NCBI GenBank assembly: GCA_017469275.1
Contig: JAFUGT010000148.1
Span: 1-42,828 of the forward strand
Direction: 5' to 3'
DNA: 42,828 nt
Source of the DNA: Lachnospiraceae bacterium
GTDB taxonomy: Bacteria > Bacillota > Clostridia > Lachnospirales > Lachnospiraceae
Part shown: piece after piece, positions 34,524 to 42,828 of the stretch
Layout of the letters: the number at the start of each line of letters is the position of its first letter
Position numbering within the stretch: position 1 is the first letter of the stretch
Notes under the pieces: model-generated
The model's input: the letters and a program-made list of their open reading frames with translations, nothing else
Database searches by the model: none
What the model was told of the DNA's origin: nothing
Translations under genes and position numbers: made by a program

Positions 34524-37500
34524 TTAATTAATAATTTTGTCAGCAGGAAGGTATTTAAGTAAGGTGCTTTCCAAACTGTCAGCATTAATAGGCTTTGTCA
34601 TATAATTGTCAAAGCCTTCTTTAATAAAACGTTCCCTGGCGCCTGAAAGCGCATTGGCGGTAAGAGCGATAACGGGAGTTGTTTTATTTGGGTTATCTTT
34701 AAGATTTTTAAGACGCTTTAAGGTTTCAATACCATCCATTTCAGGCATTCTGTAATCTAAGAATATCAGGTCATATTTTGATATGCCGGATTTTTCAAGA
34801 CATTCTTTGCCACTTTCTGCCACGTCTATTTGTATTTCAGTTTTCTTGAGAAGGTTCTTTACCACAACCATATTGACAGGTGTGTCATCTACCACAAGGA
34901 TTTTTGCTTCCGGTGCCCGGAAGCTTTCTTTATATTTTGCAACTTCTAAGTTGGACTTCTCTAATTTGTTCTCCAGGTTTCCGATGATTTCATCAGCTAC
35001 AACTGCCTGTGGAAGTGTAATGGTAAATGTTGAGCCCTCTCCATACACACTTTGAACCGCTATGTCACCGTTCATTAGTTCCAATAGGTTATGAACTATA
35101 GCGAGTCCCAGCCCACTTCCTTCAACGGTACGGTTTTTGCTTGGGTCAAGTCTTTCAAATTTCCCAAAAAGTTTATCCATATCCTTTTCTCTTATACCCA
35201 CTCCGGTATCTGCGATGGAAATTATGAGATTAATATCCTGGTGTAAATTATTCGGTATTTTGCTTGTTCCTCCCATATCTGAATTATCTATAGGAGTAAA
35301 TGATACCGAAAGAGTGACGGTTCCTGTGGTTGTATATTTGACAGCATTGTTAAGTACATTTATCATTATCTGTCTAAGGCGCATTTCATCTCCGCGAAGA
35401 TAATACGGAGTATCGGGATCTACATTTACAATGAGGTCAAGACCTTTTTGAGAGGCTTTGACCTGAATGATATTAATTACATCCTTTAAAACAGCATCAA
35501 GTTGGTAATCGGCGTTTACAATTTCCATATTACCGGCCTCGATTTTTGAGAAATCAAGAATATCATTGATCAGTGAAAGGAGAGTTTTTCCGGCACCTTT
35601 GATAGTCTTTGCATATTCGATTATCTTTTCATCCTCACTTTCCCTAAGAATCATTTCGTCCATTCCAAGTACGGCGTTGATAGGAGTTCTAATCTCATGG
35701 GACATGTTGGCAAGGAAATTGCTCATAGCTTCATTTGCAGCAATAGCTCTTTGTTCTTCCATACGGGCTAACCTGGTTGCTTTTAATATTCCGATGAATT
35801 CGTTCTGTGATACCGGATTTGAAAAGTAGAAGCCCTGAAGATAGTCAACGCCAAATTCCTGAGCCAGCTCTACTTGGGCTTTGCTCTCTACTCCTGAGAT
35901 TAGAAGTTTCTTACCCATACGCTTTATCATTTCAGTACTGCTCTCCATGATAATACGTCCCACTTTCGTCTGCTCAGCTTCCCAGAGGATGGTACGATCT
36001 ATCTTGATTATATCCACATCCAAAGAAAAGATGGAGTGGACATTAGAGTAGCCTATGCCATAGTCATCCACCGAGAAATGAAACCCATGGTCTTTAAGTG
36101 TTGTAATAAATGATTTCAGTCCTTCGAAATCTGTATTAGCCGCACTTTCCATTATTTCAAAATTAATTCTTTCCGGGTCGACATCATATCGGGAAACTAT
36201 CTGTATGATACGATTTGCATAATTTGCCTGTGTACACTGTACTGAAGAGAGATTGACATTTAGTGTTTCGATTCCCATTTCCACAGGTATTCCGCTATTT
36301 AAGAATTTGCAAACTTCTTCTAATACAAAATCTCCAAGCTCAAATATCATACCGTTTCTTTCGGCTATAGAAAGAAATTCATCGGGATATATCTCACCGA
36401 TAATAGTGTCGTGAAGCCTCAGCAAAGCCTCTCCTGATTTGATTGAACGATCAGATGCGTCGTATATAGGTTGGTAATATACTTCAAAACTTCTGTTTTT
36501 AACTCCGGTTAAAATTGCCCGTTCTACCTGGGCGCGACGGAATATGAATCTTAAGTCTTCTCCGTAAAGCACACTGTTTTTCTTGATGATATTTTCGGTG
36601 ACAGGACTTCCGATAAGTCCCATCAGTTGCTCCCTGCTACCAAAATCCTTTGGTATTTCAACATAGAATACGACAGCGTGAAATACAGTTTTTCTCCCCT
36701 GAAAATCCCATTCTTTTAAGAAACGGTCATATATGGTTTCTGCCATACCCATATATTTTTCTCTGTCTACATTACTGTTCATTACAATAAATGTTCCCGG
36801 ATTCATGTAATATATATTTTGATTTGGAAGCAATGTTCTAAGATAGCTTATATTCATTGCGGTAAGATTTTCTATGTTCATTGGTCCGACTGTCTGCATG
36901 AGATTTTGTGGATTGGCCATTTTGAGGCATATAAGACTAAATGGATGCTTGGCAGCCATTAGCATACTGATATCCAGGGAAAGTGCAAGTTCGTTGTAGG
37001 CTCCGGTTCGTGGATTTCTTCTGTCGTCTTCATTCTCTACGGTAATGAGAACGCCGGTTATGGCAAGAGATTCCATGAAGAGTTCTATGTGCATAGCGGG
37101 TTGAAGAAGCTGGAGTAACATACCAAGTGCCACCATTGTGAAGAAATATACCAAAGTTTTACGCTTTTTGATATCAATAGCTTTCCAAAAAAGCATTATT
37201 AGAAGAATCGCCGCAATAAAATAGAATGTACTGACTATATAGATTATACTCTCGCCTTTGTTACGGACAAATTGTCTGTTCTCGTCAAAATAGCATATAT
37301 AATGGGTAACAGGATTGGCAATCACAAGAATTTCAGTGATTATCATAGGTAATTCATAGAGTAGATGATACTTTTTTGACAATCTGTAATGAGCACCGAT
37401 TACAACTGCAATATAGAAGCAGAAGAGGGGTGACAAGATACTGTGTAAAGCAAAGTATAGAAACTGATTAATCTCCTGGAGTGGTATCAATGAGGGGGTT

Positions 37501-37709
37501 TCCTTGACATATGGAAGAATTGTTGAATTACACAGATCGCAAATAATGGAAATAAGGATGTTAAGCAAAATAATCAAAAAAATCTTATTTTGCAGTTTAA
37601 AAAATCTGTTTTTTACTACGGTATAATACAGGCATGATAAACATACGAACAGAGCGCATATGAGATATCCGGAATTAGTAAGACCATCAAAAATGTTGGC
37701 AATTGTCAT
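34524..37709 (-). CDS. Hybrid histidine kinase with GGDEF-like and intact EAL domain
   Basis: A 1061-residue protein, third paralogue. It has N-terminal helices (residues about 10-215), a degenerate GGDEF (about 228-385) and an EAL domain (about 400-640). In the EAL domain all catalytic motifs look intact: SGEALLRL, LNVNLSS, NFEIMES, VDDYGIGYSN, IKIDRT, SGVESKAQ and YLQGFYF. HisKA (His671, MSHEIRTPIN), HATPase (GSGLGLAIVHN) and receiver (Asp985, FLDYRMPEMDG) follow, without an HPt. This is the only one of the three paralogues likely to hydrolyse c-di-GMP. AAAGGAGG precedes the start. It is on the same strand as the YfcC transporter and HD-GYP genes upstream. Confidence 0.93.
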   Translation of the reverse strand: MTIANIFDGLTNSGYLICALFVCLSCLYYTVVKNRFFKLQNKIFLIILLNILISIICDLCNSTILPYVKETPSLIPLQEINQFLYFALHSILSPLFCFYIAVVIGAHYRLSKKYHLLYELPMIITEILVIANPVTHYICYFDENRQFVRNKGESIIYIVSTFYFIAAILLIMLFWKAIDIKKRKTLVYFFTMVALGMLLQLLQPAMHIELFMESLAITGVLITVENEDDRRNPRTGAYNELALSLDISMLMAAKHPFSLICLKMANPQNLMQTVGPMNIENLTAMNISYLRTLLPNQNIYYMNPGTFIVMNSNVDREKYMGMAETIYDRFLKEWDFQGRKTVFHAVVFYVEIPKDFGSREQLMGLIGSPVTENIIKKNSVLYGEDLRFIFRRAQVERAILTGVKNRSFEVYYQPIYDASDRSIKSGEALLRLHDTIIGEIYPDEFLSIAERNGMIFELGDFVLEEVCKFLNSGIPVEMGIETLNVNLSSVQCTQANYANRIIQIVSRYDVDPERINFEIMESAANTDFEGLKSFITTLKDHGFHFSVDDYGIGYSNVHSIFSLDVDIIKIDRTILWEAEQTKVGRIIMESSTEMIKRMGKKLLISGVESKAQVELAQEFGVDYLQGFYFSNPVSQNEFIGILKATRLARMEEQRAIAANEAMSNFLANMSHEIRTPINAVLGMDEMILRESEDEKIIEYAKTIKGAGKTLLSLINDILDFSKIEAGNMEIVNADYQLDAVLKDVINIIQVKASQKGLDLIVNVDPDTPYYLRGDEMRLRQIMINVLNNAVKYTTTGTVTLSVSFTPIDNSDMGGTSKIPNNLHQDINLIISIADTGVGIREKDMDKLFGKFERLDPSKNRTVEGSGLGLAIVHNLLELMNGDIAVQSVYGEGSTFTITLPQAVVADEIIGNLENKLEKSNLEVAKYKESFRAPEAKILVVDDTPVNMVVVKNLLKKTEIQIDVAESGKECLEKSGISKYDLIFLDYRMPEMDGIETLKRLKNLKDNPNKTTPVIALTANALSGARERFIKEGFDNYMTKPINADSLESTLLKYLPADKIIN

Positions 37710-37741
37710 GAGGATCAGCCTCCTTTAATATTAATGTAAAC

Positions 37742-37782
37742 CGGGCAATTGCGAAACTCTGTTGCTTTGTTTTGTAATTGCC
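37742..37782. repeat. Inverted repeat between transporter and kinase genes
   Basis: GGCAATT...AATTGCC arms flank a 25-base loop containing GAAACTCTGTTGC. No U-run follows on either strand, so terminator function is doubtful. Confidence 0.4.
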
Positions 37783-37786
37783 TGAT

Positions 37787-39208
37787 TTATAGTGGTCCGT
37801 ATCCTGTCTGTGTGGCATATACAAGAAATACAAGTGCGATGACACACCATATTATAAAGAGAGGAAGCAGGAACTTCACCCATTTACTGAAGGGAACCCT
37901 GCATATGGCAAGTGCAGCCAGAATCTCACCACCTGTTGGAGCTAGTACATTGGTAAAGGAATCCCCTAACTGGTATGCAAGTACAGCGGTCTGTCTTGTG
38001 ATTGCCGAGGAGTCGGCAAGAACTGTCATAAGGGGCATGGTTATGTTGGCCTGGGCTGAACCTGAAGGAACTGCTACATTAAAGATAAGGTGAAACAGAA
38101 ACATCCCGCAGGCCATCAGTGTATTGGGAAGTTCGGTAAGTACACCTGCTAAAGCATGGAGAATAGTATCCATTACGTTAGCATTTTGTAACAGAAGAAC
38201 CGCAGCGTTAGCCAGACCGATCATTATACCCGGAAGTAACATATCCCCGCAGCCCTTAACAAATTTATCACAGATTTCTGCCGGCTTTAGTCCGCCAACT
38301 ACTCCTCCGATAATTCCAACAGCTAAGAATATTGCTGCTAATTCATCAATATAGTAATCCATTTTGATAATACCCCATACCGAATATATGATGCCGATAA
38401 CGAATATGACAACAACGAAAAGCTGGCGTAATGTGAATTCGGGGATGTTGTCAAGATTGATTTTCTTGTCCTGGTTATGTTCCAAATCATAATCATAAGA
38501 TATAGATAGCTTTGGATTTTTCTTGATCAGTCTTGTGTAAGATAAAACGTATATGATAGAGGCCAGTTCCAAAACTATGAATAGGATTATTCTCAGATTC
38601 ATACCTGAAAATCTCGGAAGTCCGGCAATCTCCTGGGCTGCTCCTACTGTGAAGGGATTGGTGATACCGCCCCCATATCCGGCAGCGGCAGACATGAATA
38701 TGATGCCTACGGCGGTCAGCGAATCAAAACCTACGGTTATTGAGCAGGCAAGTATAAGAGGTACAAATACCAGAAATTCTTCAAAATTGCCACAGAAGGC
38801 TGAACCACATCCAAAGAAGATCATTAGGATCGGAATCATAAGAAATTCTTTTCCCTGAATGTTCTTTAGTATATTGGCAATACCAACATTGAGAGCGCCC
38901 GTACCATTTAGTATTCCAAACATACCCCCGATGATGAGCAGAAAACATATAACATATGCGCCTTTTTGCATACCAAGAGTCAGAGATTGGAGAAGTTGGA
39001 AAGGTGTTACCGGGGTTCTTTCGATGAACATGAAGCTGTCAGGATCTATTACATCTTTGCCAACTGCTTCGTTATATGATATTTCATATTGTCCTGCCGG
39101 TACAATATATGTTACGACAGCGCACAGGCACACCACAATCGCCATAAGAAGCAGAGGATTCAGGGCTTTCTTTGATTTTGTTGACTTATCTTTTTTGGGT
39201 CTATTCAT
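37787..39208 (-). CDS. YfcC-family (DcuC-like) transporter
   Basis: A 473-residue membrane protein with about eleven to twelve helices, family PF03606. Motifs include TYIVPAGQYE near the start, GGMFGILNGTGALNVGI, FGCGSAFCGNFEEFLVFVPL, GYGGGITNPFTVGAAQEIAG and a late VPSGSAQANITMPLMTVLAD. Relatives move C4-dicarboxylates, arginine/ornithine or basic peptides, so the substrate cannot be fixed. An N-terminal Lys-rich tail is cytosolic. AAGGAG precedes the start. It lies 28 bp after the HD-GYP gene and is probably co-transcribed with it. Confidence 0.88.
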   Translation of the reverse strand: MNRPKKDKSTKSKKALNPLLLMAIVVCLCAVVTYIVPAGQYEISYNEAVGKDVIDPDSFMFIERTPVTPFQLLQSLTLGMQKGAYVICFLLIIGGMFGILNGTGALNVGIANILKNIQGKEFLMIPILMIFFGCGSAFCGNFEEFLVFVPLILACSITVGFDSLTAVGIIFMSAAAGYGGGITNPFTVGAAQEIAGLPRFSGMNLRIILFIVLELASIIYVLSYTRLIKKNPKLSISYDYDLEHNQDKKINLDNIPEFTLRQLFVVVIFVIGIIYSVWGIIKMDYYIDELAAIFLAVGIIGGVVGGLKPAEICDKFVKGCGDMLLPGIMIGLANAAVLLLQNANVMDTILHALAGVLTELPNTLMACGMFLFHLIFNVAVPSGSAQANITMPLMTVLADSSAITRQTAVLAYQLGDSFTNVLAPTGGEILAALAICRVPFSKWVKFLLPLFIIWCVIALVFLVYATQTGYGPL

Positions 39209-39236
39209 GCTATCATTTCTCCTTGTTATAATGATA

Positions 39237-42200
39237 TTATTCTTTATCTAATCCTATACTCTTCATAAATTCTTTGTTTTTGCGGTCTAATTCTTCCTTG
39301 GCCAATTTATCTGTCTCGGCTACAAGTTCATTTTCGTCATCAAGATCGTATGCAGTTGCTGCATCTACTTCTTCTTTGTTAAGTTTATTTTCATCAGCCA
39401 GAGCAAAGAGTGCATCTACAACATCTTCTTCAAGCTGGGTACCTCGGATACGCTTGATTTCAGAAAGGACATCTGACAGAAGCATCTGCTTTCTGTATGG
39501 TCTGGTGGAGTACATTGCATCAAATGTATCTGCCACAGCAATTATTCTTGCGACCTCGGGAATTTCTTCTCCTGCAAGCCCGTTAGGGTATCCTTTACCA
39601 TCCATACGTTCGTGGTGGCATCCTGCACCTACGGCAAGATTTTTAACGATATGAACATTAGATAATATTTTCCTGCCGTTAGCCGCATGAGATTTCATGA
39701 TGACAAATTCTTCATCATTTAGTCTGGCAGGTTTATTAAGAATGCTGTCAGGAATACTTAATTTACCGATATCATGTAAAAGAGCTATATTATAGAACTC
39801 ATTAATTTCATCTTCCGTATAACCTCTTTTTTCAGCCAGCTTTTGCGCAAGCATACGCGTATAGTAGGCAACCCGGAAAGAGTGTCCGCGGTTTTGTGAG
39901 TCGCGCATGTCAATACACTTGGCAAAGGTATGCATGATTTCGTTGATGAACTGCTGATCTTCTTTTTGCTTTTCTATCAGAGCTTCATTGCGTCGCTTAA
40001 AGTGATTCCAGATAGCGGAAGAAATGATGGCGATAATTATTCCCATTAATATAAGCCAGAACCAAAAGCTCTCGTAGGCAGAGTTTTCCTTGTTGATGGC
40101 AACAGCAATAGTTTTTTCAACCTTGCCGGTCTCGTCATTGATTACATTTAGATGAAAAACATATTTACCCCCGTCAAGATTAGTGTAAATGATAGGTTGA
40201 AGATCCTGCTTTGTTGTGGTTATAGGTTCTTTGTCAAAACCATCCAGATAATAGCTTATACGTGGGTTGTTAAGTCCATATGTCATAGCGAAGGCGTTGA
40301 TGGTAAGTCGCTTGCTGCCGGCAGGAAGTAAAACAGGCTCTCCGGTTACAACAGGAATTTCACGATCATCTATCTCAACTGTTGGGACAGCAAGCTTGAC
40401 GCTGGCGGTGTTGTTCTCATCAGAGTTGATATTAACAACACACACACCGGTTGTTCCGGAGATGTAGAGCATTCCGTTTTCGTCAAGATAACTTCTTGAG
40501 TTGCCTGTGGTGATATATGGCAGTCCGCTTTTGGTATTGTAGAAACTATATTCTATGTTGTTATTATCTATAAGCTGTTTAGATTTGGTGACATAGACAC
40601 CATTGGAGGAAAGTACCCATGCGCCGCCATGATTGTCAAAATATATATCGAGGTTATTGCTGTATGGAAACTGTGATACGGCAGTTAGTTTACCATCTTT
40701 CATATATTCAATGGAGTTGGATGTAATTATCCAGAATAGCTTGTTATTGTCATCCCATTTTATCTGCATCACTACTCCGCTTGTAAGACCATCATTAAAG
40801 CTCAAACGGGATACCTTGTTACCATCAATTACATATATGCCTTCTCCGTCACTTCCGAGGTAAAGTTTTCCATCAGGACCTTCGCATACAGTAAGAATTT
40901 CCGTGTTATTGATTCCTTCATCCTGACCGTAATGAGCGATTACTTTGTCATTTTTTATGACAAACATACCATTGCCGGTCGTTACTGCGATACTGCCGTC
41001 TGAGCATTCTATGCAGGATCTGGTCTTTTCTGCATCAAGGCCGGATGATTGATTTAGACTGATTATTTTTCCGTTATTTTTAAGGCAGACAAGACCGGTT
41101 TCACCATGGGTACAGAACCAAAGGTTGTCATTGCTGTCTTTTTTGATACATCGGATTCTGACACCTTCAAGATACTTTGTGATTTCATTAGTGACAAGGT
41201 CATAAGTGTTATTATTGATTATTACAAGTCCGTCGTCAGTAGCAAGATAAAGGTCATCATCTTTCACGCATGTTGAGTTTACCACCATAGTGTCCAGACC
41301 TGCAAGTTTACTGATATCTGTAAAACGGTCCGGGACAAGTTTTAATACGCCCTGTCTCGTGGAAGTGAACCACATATTACCCTCATGATCTGACATTATA
41401 TTTCCTACGGAATTATTAAGGGGTATGTCATCCATTTTGTGATATTTTTTATTTTCATCAATATAACCGATACCGTTAGTAGAACTGATCCAGAGTATAT
41501 TATTTACTTTATATATTGCACTTATATTTTTTTGAGGATCAACATTATATCTGTCTATAATTTTCATGGAATTATTGGCATCTACTTTTAAAAGCTCCGA
41601 TTCAGTAGTTCCCATATATATAATTCCGGGATTTACAGGGTCGGGATAAATAGTGTTGACAGGGGAATCACCAAATTTTTCGGGACTGTAAAAGGCTGTA
41701 ATGCTTCTGTTTTTTGCGACAAAAATAGCACCGTCCAAAGTAAGACCGTATACATTACCATCGTCACATTTGACAAGTCTTGTAATGTACTCTGTGTTTA
41801 CCTGAGGATCGTCTACTACATGTACTTTTAAATCATCATGACCAACGACATTAAGTCCCTGTGTAGTGGCAATAAGAATGTTGCCTTCGTCATCCTCTGT
41901 TATTGCCCGCACAGAATAGGATTTCATACTTTCAACCTTTCCATATACATTAAGGTTTCCATGGTCGTAGTATGCAATTCCGTTTTCATTTGTACCAATC
42001 CAGACTCTTTCTTTCGAATCTACATAGAGGCTGAATACGCTGGATATTCCTGTGGTGGAATCGAATCTGTGAAAGTCAGATCCATCATAACGAATCAGAC
42101 CGCTATAACCTCCAAGCCATATGAAGCCATCGGGACTTTGGACAATTGCGTTGGCTTCAGAGGTTGGAAGACCATTGCCGGAATCATATAGAATAGCTGT

Positions 42201-42347
42201 ATAATCTGTATCATCACCCAGTAAATTGCGTCTTTCGGCCTTGGCCGCCCTGGATGAAAAAGGTATATATATTGTTGAAATAGCAATGAACAATGAAATG
42301 ATAAAAATATTAAGATATTGTTTTTTTTGAATTGTTTTTTTGCTCAT
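39237..42347 (-). CDS. Beta-propeller sensor with HD-GYP phosphodiesterase domain
   Basis: This 1036-residue protein begins with a signal anchor (about residues 9-30). Residues about 45-690 are Reg_prop-type beta-propeller repeats (GLPTSEANAIVQSPDGFIWL, SDHEGNMWFTSTRQGVLKL) and a Y_Y_Y Ig-like domain follows at about 690-750. A transmembrane helix lies at about 757-780 (FWFWLILMGIIIAIISSAIW). The cytosolic HD-GYP domain is at about 805-985, with LLHDIGKLS (His858, Asp859) and HHERMDGKGYPNG (Gly919-Tyr-Pro). It should hydrolyse c-di-GMP in response to an outside ligand. Reg_prop/Y_Y_Y modules usually drive histidine kinases that sense polysaccharides; here the output is c-di-GMP. The C-terminal 60 residues are acidic/charged. 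Confidence 0.93.
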   Translation of the reverse strand: MSKKTIQKKQYLNIFIISLFIAISTIYIPFSSRAAKAERRNLLGDDTDYTAILYDSGNGLPTSEANAIVQSPDGFIWLGGYSGLIRYDGSDFHRFDSTTGISSVFSLYVDSKERVWIGTNENGIAYYDHGNLNVYGKVESMKSYSVRAITEDDEGNILIATTQGLNVVGHDDLKVHVVDDPQVNTEYITRLVKCDDGNVYGLTLDGAIFVAKNRSITAFYSPEKFGDSPVNTIYPDPVNPGIIYMGTTESELLKVDANNSMKIIDRYNVDPQKNISAIYKVNNILWISSTNGIGYIDENKKYHKMDDIPLNNSVGNIMSDHEGNMWFTSTRQGVLKLVPDRFTDISKLAGLDTMVVNSTCVKDDDLYLATDDGLVIINNNTYDLVTNEITKYLEGVRIRCIKKDSNDNLWFCTHGETGLVCLKNNGKIISLNQSSGLDAEKTRSCIECSDGSIAVTTGNGMFVIKNDKVIAHYGQDEGINNTEILTVCEGPDGKLYLGSDGEGIYVIDGNKVSRLSFNDGLTSGVVMQIKWDDNNKLFWIITSNSIEYMKDGKLTAVSQFPYSNNLDIYFDNHGGAWVLSSNGVYVTKSKQLIDNNNIEYSFYNTKSGLPYITTGNSRSYLDENGMLYISGTTGVCVVNINSDENNTASVKLAVPTVEIDDREIPVVTGEPVLLPAGSKRLTINAFAMTYGLNNPRISYYLDGFDKEPITTTKQDLQPIIYTNLDGGKYVFHLNVINDETGKVEKTIAVAINKENSAYESFWFWLILMGIIIAIISSAIWNHFKRRNEALIEKQKEDQQFINEIMHTFAKCIDMRDSQNRGHSFRVAYYTRMLAQKLAEKRGYTEDEINEFYNIALLHDIGKLSIPDSILNKPARLNDEEFVIMKSHAANGRKILSNVHIVKNLAVGAGCHHERMDGKGYPNGLAGEEIPEVARIIAVADTFDAMYSTRPYRKQMLLSDVLSEIKRIRGTQLEEDVVDALFALADENKLNKEEVDAATAYDLDDENELVAETDKLAKEELDRKNKEFMKSIGLDKE

Positions 42348-42419
42348 GATTGCCCCCCGATATTATGATATGGGTGTCAAAATTACATTTTGCCACCATC
42401 TGATGTCTAGTACCCCTGC

Positions 42420-42432
42420 ATTGCTTCGCAAT
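42420..42432 (-). other. Short hairpin in the HD-GYP gene leader
   Basis: ATTGC-GAA-GCAAT on the minus strand, in the roughly 95-base leader. It has the same GAA loop as the GCAAC-GAA-GTTGC hairpins in the palindromic repeats at 20192 and 21226. Confidence 0.45.
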
Positions 42433-42448
42433 TCCGTTGTGTTATTAT

Positions 42449-42477
42449 ATTATATATGATACAAAAGGGTTTTACAA
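42449..42477 (-). promoter_or_regulatory. Sigma-A promoter of the HD-GYP operon
   Basis: On the minus strand TTGTAA (42472-42477), 17-bp spacer and TATAAT (42449-42454). It gives a leader of about 95 bases before the start at 42347. No c-di-GMP riboswitch core was found in the leader. Confidence 0.78.
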
Positions 42478-42481
42478 TTAT

Positions 42482-42664
42482 TTATGGCTTTTGGATTTTG
42501 TCCTTTTTTTCAGTTATCTTTAAGGAGGATTGAATTGCATCGTATATCTCTCCAAAATCATTGCCGTAATCATTGGAATCTTTAAGGTATTTTGTAATAA
42601 TATAAAAGCTTATTGAAAATCCAAGAATCATACTTACAACTATAGTGAATATGATAAGTTTCAT
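42482..42664 (-). CDS. Small single-pass membrane protein
   Basis: A 60-residue product. One hydrophobic helix (IIFTIVVSMILGFSISFYII, residues 4-23) is followed by a charged tail with an acidic YGNDFGEIYDAI patch and a basic end. GGGGGAT precedes the start at a suitable distance, and the protein has normal composition for this genome. No family recognised. It lies upstream of the HD-GYP operon promoter on the same strand. Confidence 0.55.
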   Translation of the reverse strand: MKLIIFTIVVSMILGFSISFYIITKYLKDSNDYGNDFGEIYDAIQSSLKITEKKDKIQKP

Positions 42665-42691
42665 TTAATCATCCCCCTGTCTGTTCTGGTA

Positions 42692-42827
42692 GTGTCAACT
42701 TGACACCCCGTTTTTTGTTTCTAAAACCTTTATTTCTGAGGGTTTGCAAAAAAATGAGCATTGACCCCCTATTTAGTGTATAATGTCAATCGACCAAAAC
42801 CAACTATATACATAGGAGACAATGCTC
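42692..42827. other. Palindrome and inverted repeat at the window end
   Basis: GTGTCAA-C-TTGACAC at 42692-42706 is a perfect 15-base palindrome followed by CCCCGTTTTTTG. It could be an operator for the small gene or a weak plus-strand terminator. GAGCATTG near 42755 and CAATGCTC near 42820 are inverted. Between them is a TATAAT box on the plus strand near 42777. The gene this might serve is outside the window. Confidence 0.35.
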
Positions 42828-42828
42828 A

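Noticed and set aside
42348-42480. c-di-GMP riboswitch in the HD-GYP leader
   Set aside because: No conserved GGGCAAACC or GACGCAAAGC-like core is present on the minus strand.

Overview
The window looks like a chromosome segment of a low-GC Gram-positive anaerobe of the Clostridia, most likely Lachnospiraceae (Butyrivibrio/Roseburia-like). This is inferred from strong AAGGAGG ribosome binding sites, spore maturation genes spmA/spmB, BspA-type (LRR_5) surface proteins, a group II ECF transporter with a fused ATPase, and sigma-A-like promoters. I see no tRNA, rRNA, CRISPR array, insertion sequence or prophage.

Layout. (1) 1-430 is a hairpin-rich non-coding stretch. (2) 441-4830 holds a zinc-ribbon protein, an alpha/beta hydrolase, glycerate kinase and rsmI, interspersed with remnants of an AlbA_2/RecG-like ATP-binding protein, an AAA ATPase and a HAD hydrolase. 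(3) 5067-13423 is a same-strand block: a coiled-coil protein, two large secreted LRR_5 proteins, a membrane Ser/Thr kinase with a repeat-rich outer tail, a LytTR-FHA fusion whose gene overlaps the kinase gene, and a second FHA protein. (4) spmB and spmA lie on the minus strand, followed by a plus-strand AbrB-type regulator. (5) 15194-24238 is the most notable part. A cluster of palindromes, a consensus promoter and a cobalamin riboswitch precede a small homing-endonuclease-repeat protein, a secreted protein with a DUF4430-like region and an alpha/alpha-toroid, a membrane-anchored DUF4430 protein, an ECF T subunit and a fused ATPase-ATPase-S-component polypeptide. The toroid plus DUF4430 combination is the domain pairing of animal intrinsic factor and transcobalamin, so I read the cluster as a vitamin B12 capture-and-import system. 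(6) uppP with its own promoter, a Nudix hydrolase, a DUF1189-like membrane protein and a lipoprotein follow. (7) 27848-42347 is a signalling island. It has three paralogous multi-TM proteins with degenerate GGDEF and variably conserved EAL domains, two of them fused to histidine kinase and receiver modules. It also has a double receiver protein, a YfcC-family transporter and a beta-propeller/HD-GYP protein. All recognisable c-di-GMP domains are of the degrading or sensing kind; no intact cyclase is visible.

Function together. Region 3 reads as a surface-protein locus with Ser/Thr phospho-signalling that may feed directly into DNA binding through the LytTR-FHA fusion. Region 5 is a vitamin-controlled uptake operon. 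Region 7 senses extracellular or membrane signals and links them to c-di-GMP breakdown and phosphorelay. Domain calls are by eye from translated sequence; functional links between genes are inference.
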